Source: an uncultured Pseudomonadales bacterium (GTDB lineage: Bacteria > Pseudomonadota > Gammaproteobacteria > Pseudomonadales > Azotimanducaceae). From it: a stretch of 64,000 bases of DNA. A program made the translations under genes and the position numbers. Location: contig CATOTI010000001.1 in NCBI GenBank assembly GCA_951813295.1, positions 372,001 through 436,000 on the forward strand. The letters run 5' to 3'. Within the stretch, counting starts at the first letter, position 1; every line of letters starts with the position of its first letter. The notes beneath the pieces were generated by a model that did no database searches, was not told the DNA's origin, and worked only from the letters and a program-made list of their open reading frames with translations. Below, piece after piece: positions 40,711 through 49,739 of the stretch.

Positions 40711-40776
40711 GATGTCGACCTCTTTCGTCTAGCCCGTCGTTGGAAGCGCTTTTCGTCGTACGGCGTTTCGGTGCCG

Positions 40777-41778
40777 CTAGCCCGGATCTGACTCGGAACC
40801 CGACGCTTGGCGAAGCAGTCCTCGAAACGCCTGGGTGGGTGTTCCTTCGCCGCGTATCACACGATTGACTTCATGGGCGATGGGCATTTCGATCTCGTGC
40901 TCTGCGGCCAGCTCGATGACGACCGGCGCGGACTTGACGCCTTCGGCGACCATGTTCATTTCCGAGATGATCTGATCCAAGGGTTGTCCCTGACCGAGCT
41001 TCTCGCCGACGAAGCGGTTACGGCTCTGAGGGCTCGTACAGGTCGCGACGAGGTCACCCATTCCGGCGAGCCCGGCGAAGGTTGCGGGTCGTCCCCCCAT
41101 CGCCGTGCCCAACCGCGTGAGCTCTGCGAGGCCACGCGTGATGACCGCCGCGCGGGTATTGTCGCCGGCGTTCAGCCCGTCGCCCATCCCGGCGGCGATC
41201 GCGATGATGTTCTTAAGTGCGCCGCCAAGCTCGCAGCCCGCGACATCGGTGTTGGTGTAGACGCGAAAAAGCCCCGACCCCACGAGGTGCTGAAGGCGCT
41301 TGGCGATGGTTTCGTCTTCCATGGCGATGACGCTTGCGGCAGCACTGCCAAAGATGATTTCTCGCGCGAGGTTCGGACCGCTGATAACGCCGGGGGGATG
41401 ACCGGGCAGGATCTCCTCGATGATTTGGGTCATTCGCAGACGCGTGCCGATCTCGAGTCCTTTCGACAGGCTGATCACCGGGACCCAGGGACGAATGTAC
41501 CGCGCAACGGTTTCCAGCGTGTCGCGGAAGGTCTGTGCCGGTACACCGACGATCAGGACGTCGGCGAACGTGACGGCTTCTTCGAAGTCCGCCGTCGCAC
41601 GGAGACGTTGGGCGAGCTTCGCACCCGGGAGATACGTTTCGTTGCGGTGCTGCTCGTTGATTTCCGCGACCGTCGCCGGGTTGCGCGCCCAGATGAGTGT
41701 TTGGGTGTTGCGGGCGACGACTGAGGCGATCGTCGTCCCCCAGGAACCGCCCCCTAAAACCGTTGCTCGTAGTTCCAT
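40777..41778 (-). CDS. gpsA: Glycerol-3-phosphate dehydrogenase [NAD(P)+]
   Basis: Reduces dihydroxyacetone phosphate to sn-glycerol 3-phosphate for phospholipid synthesis. NAD fold ATVLGGGSWGTTIASVVARN, SLSKGLEIGT, ISGPNLAREI, the catalytic lysine region ELGGALKNIIAIAAGMGDGL and LAGMGDLVATCTSPQSRNR are all present. 333 residues, normal. Cytoplasmic. The ~175 bp between it and the divergent antiporter gene contain no feature I can assign. Confidence 0.96.
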   Translation of the reverse strand: MELRATVLGGGSWGTTIASVVARNTQTLIWARNPATVAEINEQHRNETYLPGAKLAQRLRATADFEEAVTFADVLIVGVPAQTFRDTLETVARYIRPWVPVISLSKGLEIGTRLRMTQIIEEILPGHPPGVISGPNLAREIIFGSAAASVIAMEDETIAKRLQHLVGSGLFRVYTNTDVAGCELGGALKNIIAIAAGMGDGLNAGDNTRAAVITRGLAELTRLGTAMGGRPATFAGLAGMGDLVATCTSPQSRNRFVGEKLGQGQPLDQIISEMNMVAEGVKSAPVVIELAAEHEIEMPIAHEVNRVIRGEGTPTQAFRGLLRQASGSESDPG

Positions 41779-41954
41779 TTGCCTGCCGACGGTGCGAACG
41801 CGTGACGCGGATGAACCTAGTCTAGCCTGCGCCGAGGCACGCGGTTCACGTGAGCGGGCAGGACCTGCGGCTCGTGTACCTGAAGGCCACGGGTAAATAC
41901 GGAGGGTCCTGGTGCCGCCGCTTCGCCTAGGCTTCAGGGCAGAGGAACCAAACG

Positions 41955-43112
41955 ATGCTCGTCGTCATCGGCGGTCTGCTCGTCATCGGTCTCGCCGCCG
42001 ACGTTGCCGGTCGTCACACACCTTTCCCGCGCGTGACGCTGCTACTGCTGGCGGGCCTTCTGATCGGACCGTCGGGATTCGACGTCATCCCGGGCGACTT
42101 CATCTCGGCATGGTTCGACGTGCTCACCACCGTTGCACTGACCATGATTGGTTTCCTGCTGGGGCAGCGCGTGACGATCGGCGCGCTACGCGCCGAAGAG
42201 AATGCAATTGTTGCGCTCGCGACGGGCAAGGTGGTCGGGGCTGCGCTCGCGGTGTTCATCGGGCTTCTTTCGATCGGCGTTGATATGACGCTCGCGCTCG
42301 TCCTCGCGGGTATTGCGCCTGCCACCGCACCGGCAGCCACGTACGACGTTGTGCACGAGATCGATGCGCAAGGCCCCTTCGTCGATCGTCTACTCGGTAT
42401 TGTCGCCCTCGACGACGCATGGACGCTGATTCTCTTCTCAGTACTGCTCGCGGCGGCGACCGTGGGTACGGGTGCGGACACCCAGAGCGTGATCATGACG
42501 GGCATGATCGATGTCGGCGGCGCCATCGTTTTCGGGGCGCTAATGGGTGTTCCGATGGCCTATCTGACGGGCCGGTTGAGCGACGGCGAGCCGATCCTCG
42601 CCGAAGCCCTTGCCTTCGTCTTCCTCTGTGCCGGTGGCGCGAACCTGCTCGGGATCTCTCCGATCCTTGCCGCGATGGCGATGGGTAGCATCGTGGCCTC
42701 ACTCGCCACGCACCACCAGCGCCCGTTCCGCGCCATCGAAGGGATCGAGTGGCCCTTCATGGTGCTGTTCTTCGTCCTGGCAGGCGCGTCGCTGCATATC
42801 GAGGCGGTTGCCGGCGTAGGCTTTGCGCTCTTGGTATATCTTCTCGCCCGCGCGACGGGTACCGTGCTCGGGATCGCGGCGGCGGGCTCGCTCAAGCGCG
42901 AGCCGGACGACGTGCGCTGGTGGATGGGGCCTGCACTTCTGCCGCAGGCTGGGGTGGCGCTGGGCCTCGCCCTGGTGGCATCGCAACGACTGCCCGAATA
43001 CGCCGAGCCGATCCTCACGATCATGCTCGCCTCGACGGTCATTCTCGAGGTGACGTCTCCCGTCGTCACACGCGCCGTGCTGCGACGCGTCGGCGCTGTC
43101 TCGCGCGACTGA
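41955..43112 (+). CDS. Cation:proton antiporter (CPA2 / KefB-like membrane domain)
   Basis: 385 residues with about 11-12 membrane helices. The N-terminus LVVIGGLLVIGLAADVAGRH and the motif LLLAGLLIGPSGFDVIPG are typical of CPA2 Na+/H+ or K+/H+ exchangers, as is AGIAPATAPAATYDVV, with a GIVALDDAWTLILFS helix carrying the Asp pair. No C-terminal TrkA-N (RCK) domain, unlike KefB/KefC. Ion specificity is unknown. Confidence 0.88.
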   Translation: MLVVIGGLLVIGLAADVAGRHTPFPRVTLLLLAGLLIGPSGFDVIPGDFISAWFDVLTTVALTMIGFLLGQRVTIGALRAEENAIVALATGKVVGAALAVFIGLLSIGVDMTLALVLAGIAPATAPAATYDVVHEIDAQGPFVDRLLGIVALDDAWTLILFSVLLAAATVGTGADTQSVIMTGMIDVGGAIVFGALMGVPMAYLTGRLSDGEPILAEALAFVFLCAGGANLLGISPILAAMAMGSIVASLATHHQRPFRAIEGIEWPFMVLFFVLAGASLHIEAVAGVGFALLVYLLARATGTVLGIAAAGSLKREPDDVRWWMGPALLPQAGVALGLALVASQRLPEYAEPILTIMLASTVILEVTSPVVTRAVLRRVGAVSRD

Positions 43113-43125
43113 CGAAACCCGTGGG

Positions 43126-44073
43126 TCAGCCCGGCGCGTTGGCTGTGCCCAGATCCTCCGTCAGCCATCGAACAGTATTCAGGCAGAACTGCGCGTTCTG
43201 ATCGGCGAGTGGGTGATTCATGCCCATCGGCATCTCGGCGGGGCCGGCGAGCTGCGCCGTACACATCGCGGCTTCGCCGAAGAACACGATGCGGCCCTGT
43301 TTCCAAATCCGAGCCGCGCCGTGCGTCCAGCCGGCGACCGAGAAGGACGGCCAATCGCGATAGGGGCCTTGCTGGAATCCCTGCGGCAGGCTCAGACGCA
43401 TGCGTGCGTCGTTACCGAAGACAAGCAGCGGTTGCCAACCGTCGGTGAGCTTCACCGCTTGACCCGTAAAGGTCGCGACGTGAGTCACGGGCTCGCCCGA
43501 TCCGCGTCCCTGCAGGATGTCGTGATCTCGAAGTGTGCCGTCTTCCAGGCGGAACACGTCCGGATTCGAACCGCCGGACGCGTAACCGTCGACCATGGCG
43601 ATCCCGAGCATCGCCCCGAGATCGCGCGCGGCACCTGCCATCGGGGCGTGATCGGCGAACAGTAGCAACCGGCCGCCGGCCTCGATCCAGCGCAATACAG
43701 CTTCGAGTTCGCTTCGGCCGAATGCAGACGGGTGCGGGTATGTCCACTCGGACGAGTTGGCTTCGCCGACCGCGTTCGCGATGACGACGACGTCGCATGC
43801 CTCCAACGACGTCTCGGAGAAAAGCTCGGTCGAGGGCTCGACATCGAATCCGTCGGCGCGAAGCAGGCGAGCGAACGGGGCGTAGCGGCCACCGGATGTG
43901 TGGAAATTGTGATGGGCCTCATCGAAACAAAGACGCGGACCCGCACCGCGAGAAAACGCGGGGTCGGTGATTTCGAAGTGGTAGTCGGGGTCGCCGGATT
44001 GCTGAGCTGTCGCCCAGATTGCCGAAAGCACGATGATCACGATTGCTAGAGGTTTCGAGACGCCGAGTTGCAT
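43126..44073 (-). CDS. Exported protein of unknown function, DUF4350/GATase-like
   Basis: 315 residues with a signal peptide or N-anchor (KPLAIVIIVLSAIWATAQ). The next region resembles a ThuA/DUF4350-type flavodoxin-like fold: LCFDEAHHNFHTSGGRYAPF, ACDVVVIANAVGEAN, LRWIEAGGRLLLFADHAPM. The last 70 residues contain KQGRIVFFGEAAMCTAQ. Such proteins are often found near lipoprotein or hydrolase genes; no activity can be inferred. Convergent with the antiporter and divergent from the amidohydrolase. Confidence 0.6.
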   Translation of the reverse strand: MQLGVSKPLAIVIIVLSAIWATAQQSGDPDYHFEITDPAFSRGAGPRLCFDEAHHNFHTSGGRYAPFARLLRADGFDVEPSTELFSETSLEACDVVVIANAVGEANSSEWTYPHPSAFGRSELEAVLRWIEAGGRLLLFADHAPMAGAARDLGAMLGIAMVDGYASGGSNPDVFRLEDGTLRDHDILQGRGSGEPVTHVATFTGQAVKLTDGWQPLLVFGNDARMRLSLPQGFQQGPYRDWPSFSVAGWTHGAARIWKQGRIVFFGEAAMCTAQLAGPAEMPMGMNHPLADQNAQFCLNTVRWLTEDLGTANAPG

Positions 44074-44180
44074 GCCATGCCTCCTTGGGAGGTGATTCCG
44101 TCACTCGATTCGAGCGTTACGAGTCGCACGACGGACGATGGTAGTGTCTTCGCGACGAGACGAGGAAAGTGAAAGAGAAG

Positions 44181-45568
44181 ATGCGATACATACTTTTGAT
44201 CGTCGCGTTGGGTTCTTGCGCCGCGTGGGCGGATGACGTCGCCCTCGTCGGCGGACGGGTGATGGACCCCGCTTCCGGATTCGACGCGATCGCAAATGTC
44301 GTGATCGAGGGCGACCGTGTCGTTTTGGTAACCGGGGAACCTGTTGATGCCGACCGCGTGATCGACGCGAGCGGACTAGTCGTCGCGCCAGGGTTCATCG
44401 ATCTGCACGCCCACGGGCAAGATCCCGTCAGTAACCGCTTTCAAGCGGGGGACGGCGTGACGACAGCGCTCGAACTCGAAATCGGCACGAACCCCGTGGC
44501 GGCTTGGTATGCGGCTCGTTCAGGTAACTCGGTCCTCAATTACGGCACGAGTTCGGGCCATCCTGCTTCCCGTGGCGTGGCGGTTTCGGCGGGATCGCGC
44601 GGGTTGGGTGTGGCGGCCTATGCGGCGCTCACGGAAGCAGAAACGATCCGGATGCTCGAACTCATCAAGGAGGGCCTCGATCAGGGCGGCCTCGGTATCG
44701 GCATGGGGATTACCTACACGCCGGCAGCCGATCATCGGGAGATCTACCGAGTTTTCGAGTTGGCCGCGGCCGAGGGACGGCCGGTCTTCGTGCACATGCG
44801 TAACGCGAGCAAGCTCTCGGGCGATCTTCTCGCGCCGTTACAGGAAGTCATCAGCAATGCCGTCGTCACCGGCGCATCGCTTCATGTCGTGCACATCAAT
44901 TCGAGCACCAACACGGCCGCGGAAACCGCGGTCGAGATGATTCGACGTGCTGCCAATCAAGGCTTCGACATTACGACGGAAAACTACCCGTACACGGCCG
45001 GCTCGACGCGCCTCGAAAGTGCGCTTTTCGACAACTGGACGGACTACGCCAGTCTGCAGTGGGTCGCCAGGGAGAGCGACTGACGAAGACGACGTTCGAC
45101 CAATACCGCAAGACCGGCGGCTGGGTGATCATTCACGGCCGTAGCGAAGAGCAGAACGCGTGGCTCGTCGCGCAGCCGGATCTGATCATCGCCTCTGACG
45201 GCATACCTTTCGTGGATGGGTTGTCCCATCCACGCAGCGCCGGCACGTTCGCGAAGATTCTCGGCCGTTACGTACGCGAAGAGCGGGTTCTCGATCTCAT
45301 GGAGGCCCTGGCGAAGATGACGATCATGCCGGCACGACGGTTGGAGAACTTCGTGCCGCAGATGAAGACTAAGGGGCGCATCGCGGAAGGTATGGACGCG
45401 GATATCACGGTATTCGATCCGGACACCATCATCGACCGGGCGACCTATACCGAGCCCGGACAGTACTCAGCCGGAATCGAATTCGTTTTTGTCAACGGCG
45501 TGGCCGTCGTCGATGACGGTGAGGTCCTGGACGACGTCTATCCGGGTCGCGCGATTCTCGCGCGGTAG
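44181..45568 (+). pseudogene. Exported D-aminoacylase-like amidohydrolase, frameshifted
   Basis: N-acyl-D-amino-acid deacylase-like metal-dependent hydrolase. Signal peptide MRYILLIVALGSCAAWA, then the composite beta domain, the metal motif GFIDLHAHGQD, HMRNASK and VVHINSS. The first frame stops at 45081-45083 after QWVARESD. Homology continues in the next frame with GERLTKTTFDQYRKTGGWVIIHGR, then ASDGIPF, HPRSAGTF, KMTIMPARRLE and a final ADITVFDPDTI. Loss of one base near 45069-45070 (an expected A-T-G-E-R-L read-through) explains the break. Together ~462 residues. Either a recent pseudogene or a sequence error. The GTG at 44169 is an alternative start. Confidence 0.85.
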
Positions 45569-45592
45569 GTGGCGATGCGCGTATCGGCGCGC

Positions 45593-46510
45593 TCAGTTCG
45601 CGGGGATCTCCCAGTGCCCGTAGAAGACCCGCAAGCCGCGCAGTATTGCCGCGACCGGTACCGATAGATGGGTCTCATACGGCATGTTGTAGCAACGCAC
45701 GGTGAGCCCCGGATAACCGCGTGACTCGAGCTTGGCGGTAATTTCGGGCGTGATCTCCGCCATGCGCGGCCAACCGTGCTCATCGTACGACGCGGCCACC
45801 GCATCGCGCGCTTCTGCAGGCATCATTTCCGAGTTGCGGACCTGCTCCTCGAGGGCCTCTCGCACCTCGAGGCTGCCGGCGCTGAAGAAGACGTCGGCCG
45901 GTAGATCGTCGTGGCTGGCCGCGTAGGCTTCTTCCCATTGCCAGACCTCTTCGCCGTTCCACCAGATCGATGGGCTGACGCAGAGATAGCGGTTGAAGGA
46001 TTCCGGCGCGTGCAGCAGCACCCAGGTGGGAAAGAGACCGCCGAGCGACGCGCCGCCGAGAATACTGTCGTCCGGGTCGACATCGAATTGCGCTTCGATC
46101 GTGGGGCGGAGTTCCTCGCGCAGGAAGTCGAGGAATGCCGCCGCGCCGCCGGGTGGGTAATCCGAGGCGCTGCCCGCGCCGGCGAGCGTCGTAGCCTCGA
46201 GCGCGCCGCCGGCATTAGGCGTCAGGTCGCGCTGGCGAACGGCCATCGTTTCGGCGAACGTGTCCACGGGATAGCCGATCGAAACCACATGCATCTGCGG
46301 TAACTCATAACCGAGGCTCATCAAACGAATCGATTCGGCCGCGGCATAATTGGCATTGCCGTCGAGCGCGTAGAGGACCGGGTGCTTCGTGTCGGGCTCA
46401 GGCATCAACGGCGTCGCGACGAAGATTCGATACGAATCGCCGACGTGTTTCGATTCGATGTCGGCAAAAAAGGTGTTTGCCAGACCTTCGATTTTCTTGA
46501 ATTCGACCAT
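45593..46510 (-). CDS. Alpha/beta hydrolase, esterase of the IroE/BesA type
   Basis: 305 residues of the esterase-D/enterochelin-esterase-like group (PF00756). HPVLYALDGNANYA, the oxyanion/nucleophile elbow DSILGGASLGGLFP with Ser155, and a C-terminal PYETHLSVP that may carry the catalytic His. No signal peptide. It is the third gene of a minus-strand unit after the two hydroquinone-dioxygenase-like subunits (45 bp gap). An ester-cleaving role in the same pathway is possible but inferred. Confidence 0.85.
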   Translation of the reverse strand: MVEFKKIEGLANTFFADIESKHVGDSYRIFVATPLMPEPDTKHPVLYALDGNANYAAAESIRLMSLGYELPQMHVVSIGYPVDTFAETMAVRQRDLTPNAGGALEATTLAGAGSASDYPPGGAAAFLDFLREELRPTIEAQFDVDPDDSILGGASLGGLFPTWVLLHAPESFNRYLCVSPSIWWNGEEVWQWEEAYAASHDDLPADVFFSAGSLEVREALEEQVRNSEMMPAEARDAVAASYDEHGWPRMAEITPEITAKLESRGYPGLTVRCYNMPYETHLSVPVAAILRGLRVFYGHWEIPAN

Positions 46511-46555
46511 GCTGTCTCTTCCTGGTGGCTGTGACCGCCCGGGGATCGTAACTCC

Positions 46556-47569
46556 CTACCAACGCACCGATACGAGCGGGGCCGCACCGGAACGAACGAG
46601 ATCGGGGATCTTTTCGGACGCATTTTCCCAGACCAGCAACATGGAGCGCTTGTTCGAGAAGCCTCGATGACGGATGTCCGCTGGCATGCAGGCCACGTCA
46701 CCGGCCCGCATCGTGACGACGGCACGCGGTCGACCTGACTGACCGTCTTTGACGTCCCAGACGATTTCGTCGGAGAGCTGAATGAACCACTCACATCGGT
46801 CGTTGCCGTGGTCGACAGGCAAGATGAACTCCTCGGTGGTCGGACAGAAGAGACTCTCCCGCACGACGGAACAGACCGATGGATTCCACGTGACGTCGGA
46901 GCGCGACAGGTAGCCAAACAGGTTGTAGGCCGAGACCTCGGATTCGAATCCCGGCTCGGCGTGGATTTCCGGCTCGCTCTGATCGACGTCCGTGAACATG
47001 CGGTTCACAGGATGAGTGGCATCGGTGCGAAGCGGCGTATCACCCGCCACCCCGACCATGCGCTCCGCCGTCACCCGCTCGCGTGACAGCGCGTCGTCAT
47101 TCGATCCAGACTTGGCGCCCCACGGTGCGTTCGTTTCCATGGGAGCGGCAAAAGGATCGTATCCCTCGATCGTCCAGTCCGAGAGCATCTCCCGAAACGT
47201 CGACACGAGTTCGTCCGAGCGGAAGCGTTGGATGAAGTCGTTGCCGGTAGCCGTGTAGCCATCGTTCATCGTGCCCGCGAACATCTCGACTTCGCCGTAG
47301 TAGTTCGTCGTCCCGAAGACGTCGTCGAAGTTAACGGTGCCGTAGAAGAATCCCCAGGCGACGTCGCGCATCAGGGCGCGTAGGAAAGCGTCGATCGCGA
47401 GCTGATGTCGCCCGCCGGGCCAGGTGATGTGGGCGAAGTAGGCGTCCCGCCGAAACGAGAAGCCGCCTGCTTGGAACGACCGATAGCCGTCTTCGTTGGC
47501 CGGCGGTGTGCTGGCGTACGCGTCGGTGATGGGTAGACCGCGCGGATTGGAAATCGTCGATTCGCTCAT
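46556..47569 (-). CDS. Hydroquinone 1,2-dioxygenase large-subunit-like protein
   Basis: 337 residues; the size and paired organisation match the ~38 kDa beta-type subunit of two-component hydroquinone dioxygenases (HapD/PnpD). The C-terminal half is a cupin barrel with VDHGNDRCEWFIQL and MPADIRHRGFS; H254, E260 and H301 are candidate Fe(II) ligands, but I cannot confirm the exact set. Such enzymes cleave hydroquinone to 4-hydroxymuconic semialdehyde. ATG with GCAGGAG 7 nt upstream. It follows the small subunit by 16 bp. Confidence 0.72.
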   Translation of the reverse strand: MSESTISNPRGLPITDAYASTPPANEDGYRSFQAGGFSFRRDAYFAHITWPGGRHQLAIDAFLRALMRDVAWGFFYGTVNFDDVFGTTNYYGEVEMFAGTMNDGYTATGNDFIQRFRSDELVSTFREMLSDWTIEGYDPFAAPMETNAPWGAKSGSNDDALSRERVTAERMVGVAGDTPLRTDATHPVNRMFTDVDQSEPEIHAEPGFESEVSAYNLFGYLSRSDVTWNPSVCSVVRESLFCPTTEEFILPVDHGNDRCEWFIQLSDEIVWDVKDGQSGRPRAVVTMRAGDVACMPADIRHRGFSNKRSMLLVWENASEKIPDLVRSGAAPLVSVRW

Positions 47570-47585
47570 GTCGGTACTCCTGCGG

Positions 47586-48080
47586 CTAGTTCTGCTGACA
47601 GATCGTTTCCCAACGCTTGAGCGTCAGTGCGCCGTCGAGCGTCTGAATCAGTACCGTGGCCGGTTCGCTCGACGTGAACCGATAAGCGGCACCGAGTGGG
47701 AGTAGGGCTTGATGTCCGCGGCGCAGGACGACGTATCCCATTCGCACGCCAACGGGCGGCTCGTCGAGCGCGACCGCACCGTCGGTGCCGGGCGCTACCG
47801 CGTCGTTGTCGCACTTCATCAGGTCGATCCGCACTTCGCCGTCCATGCAGAGGGCGAACTCGTCATGATCGGCGGCAAACCAGCGTGACTCGCCTTCCGA
47901 CCGCATCGCCTCGACGACGTACTCGAAGTTCTTCGCGACGCAAATGCGCTCGAAAGGCGATGCGGCTTTCGCGACGGCGAAGACGTTGGAGAAGACGTAG
48001 TTCTTGGCGTCGTCGTCGATGACTTGTACGCCGCCGGGGTCATAGTCGCTGAGAGAGCCGAAAACCGTTCTGGACTCCAC
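47586..48080 (-). CDS. Hydroquinone 1,2-dioxygenase small-subunit-like protein
   Basis: 164 residues with the GTG start at 48080, which has GGAGGA upstream; this is the size of HapC/PnpC. It shows IDDDAKNYVFSNVFAVAK, AADHDEFALCMDGEVRIDL and RRGHQALLPLGAAYRF, typical of the cupin-like small subunit. The frame is open 38 codons further upstream, but those residues are Arg/Pro-rich and not homologous. Adjacent to the large subunit in the same unit, which strengthens both assignments. Confidence 0.72.
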   Translation of the reverse strand: MESRTVFGSLSDYDPGGVQVIDDDAKNYVFSNVFAVAKAASPFERICVAKNFEYVVEAMRSEGESRWFAADHDEFALCMDGEVRIDLMKCDNDAVAPGTDGAVALDEPPVGVRMGYVVLRRGHQALLPLGAAYRFTSSEPATVLIQTLDGALTLKRWETICQQN

Positions 48081-48221
48081 GGTGTCCTCCGTCGGGATGA
48101 TGTTGTTGGGACCGATACTACGCGGCCTGAACGCCGCCCGATGATCCTCGGGCGAGGCCTGTTCCTTGGATTGACCCCGTCGAGGCCGCATCATCGTTAA
48201 CGACCCTTCGGAAGGACTGTC

Positions 48222-48383
48222 ATGGACGTCGTACGCATCATCTGCTCGATCCTCCTGCCGCCACTCGGTGTGTTTCTACAGGTCGGCATCGGGCTGCACT
48301 TCTGGATCAACATCCTTTTGACGTTGCTCGGCTATATCCCCGGCATCGTCCATGCCGTGTGGATCATCCTGCGGGAAGATTGA
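48222..48383 (+). CDS. YqaE/Pmp3 family small membrane protein
   Basis: 53 residues with two membrane helices (ICSILLPPLGVFLQVGIG and INILLTLLGYIPGIVHAVWI). The LPPLGVFLQVG and LGYIPGIVHAVW motifs identify the YqaE/Pmp3 (UPF0057) family, which is stress-associated and affects membrane potential in yeast and plants. GGAAGGA lies ~7 nt upstream of the ATG. It runs against its neighbours and overlaps the end of the MBL gene by 20 bp. Confidence 0.9.
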   Translation: MDVVRIICSILLPPLGVFLQVGIGLHFWINILLTLLGYIPGIVHAVWIILRED

Positions 48384-49050
48384 TTACTTCGTGGCGGTCG
48401 TGACTGAACACGATTCGATGCGCGCCCGGCGAGGCGAGGCGCTTGATCGATGTGACGTATTGATCCTCGAGGTTGTCGTGCGCTTGTACTCCGGGATCGC
48501 CACCGCGCTTGAACTCGTCCGCCGTGAAGCTCGCCTGTGCGGCAATGATCGTACGCGTCGTACCGTCGTCGATGAGCGCGCTCTGGTGGCCGGGCGTGTG
48601 CCCAGGCGTCGTGAGGAGGGTGACCTGTCGATGAGGCTGATGGTCGCCGTCGACCACGTGCAGATTCGCAGCGTCGTAGTCGAACCATTCATTCACGGTG
48701 TAACGCGTCGATCGAGCGATCTCGAGCTCTCGTTCCTGGACGTAGATCGCGGCGTTCTCGAAGGTCGCGTTGGTGCCGCAGTGATCGAAGTGCAAGTGTG
48801 AGTTGACGACGATCGTGACGTCGTCGGGCCGGAAGCCGGAGCGTAAGAGTTCGTCGACGATCACACGATCGCTCGGCGCGAAGGTCGTATCGACGTAGTC
48901 GTTACCGAACCCCACGCCCGTATCGACGAGGATGACCTCGCGGTCGATCGCGATGAGGTAGGCGAAGACGTCAATGCGGGTATCTTCGAACGTCGGTGGG
49001 TTGAACTTGCCGGCGAGGTTCACCCGCCCGGCGAGGAGTTGACGCAGCAC
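48364..49050 (-). CDS. Metallo-beta-lactamase-fold hydrolase, N-acyl homoserine lactonase-like
   Basis: 228 residues. Zinc motif NSHLHFDHCG gives H85, H87, D89 and H90; H151 follows in TPGHTPGH. The surrounding FENAAIYVQERELEIAR is typical of AiiA/AttM-like lactonases. The position of the bridging Asp (family DAS/GDA) reads AAQASF, so Gln172 replaces it. In this neighbourhood it may hydrolyse a ring-cleavage lactone rather than signal molecules. GTG start 49050, with no clear ribosome site. Confidence 0.78.
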   Translation of the reverse strand: MLRQLLAGRVNLAGKFNPPTFEDTRIDVFAYLIAIDREVILVDTGVGFGNDYVDTTFAPSDRVIVDELLRSGFRPDDVTIVVNSHLHFDHCGTNATFENAAIYVQERELEIARSTRYTVNEWFDYDAANLHVVDGDHQPHRQVTLLTTPGHTPGHQSALIDDGTTRTIIAAQASFTADEFKRGGDPGVQAHDNLEDQYVTSIKRLASPGAHRIVFSHDRHEVINLPAG

Positions 49051-49072
49051 GATGTCGCTCTAGGTGAGGATT

Positions 49073-49648
49073 TCACTCATCGCGCGGAAACGGTGTCGGG
49101 TCACCTTCGGCGGTAGGAATGTTGAACGTGTTGAGTGTCATCGAGACAAACGTGTAGAAGCCGATCGTCTGGATGATGTCCATGAGCCCGACCTCACCCC
49201 ACTCATCGATCGCCGCGTCATATAGGGGCCGCGGGAGGTCTTTCGTTTCGTGGAGCGCGCGACACACTTCGATCACGAGTCTTTCGTCCTCCGGTGCATC
49301 CGCCGGGAGGTCGGTCTGATCGAAGACTGCTTGAATGACTTCTTCCGAGACGCCTTCGTTTCGTGCCATCTGGGAATGCGCGACCCATTCGACGTTGCTC
49401 CGCCAATGCCGCCCCGTGACGATGATCGCGACCTCGACGATGCGTCGTCCGACGGCCGTTCGCTCCCAGACGAAGTTACCGAGGCTCATTGCTCGCTGTG
49501 CCACTTCGGGGCTTCGAATCCAGGGGTCGAAGGGTCCGCCGAGCTGTTCGTCGGCGCGGGGTTTCCGGGATTTGCTGATGCGGTCGTGCTGTCCCTGCTG
49601 TTCGGGCGTGAGTTCCGCGTAGCGCTTTGGCGTGAGACGGCTGGTCAT
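49073..49648 (-). CDS. Carboxymuconolactone decarboxylase family protein
   Basis: 191 residues, all-helical AhpD/CMD fold. RRIVEVAIIVTGRHWRSNVEWVAHSQMARNEG-type region has the R..E...H pattern of CMD proteins and lacks the CxxC of the peroxidase AhpD, so a decarboxylase-like or unknown function fits better. AAGGAAT upstream of the ATG. It is just upstream of the MBL gene (22 bp) on the same strand, so the two are probably cotranscribed. Confidence 0.82.
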   Translation of the reverse strand: MTSRLTPKRYAELTPEQQGQHDRISKSRKPRADEQLGGPFDPWIRSPEVAQRAMSLGNFVWERTAVGRRIVEVAIIVTGRHWRSNVEWVAHSQMARNEGVSEEVIQAVFDQTDLPADAPEDERLVIEVCRALHETKDLPRPLYDAAIDEWGEVGLMDIIQTIGFYTFVSMTLNTFNIPTAEGDPTPFPRDE

Positions 49649-49739
49649 GGTATTCCTTCGGTCGAAACGTTCGATTTATACGCGGCGCGGTGCAGGCGAA
49701 CTAGTCTTTGCGTTTCGCGGGCGCGCGAGGAGTCCTGAT

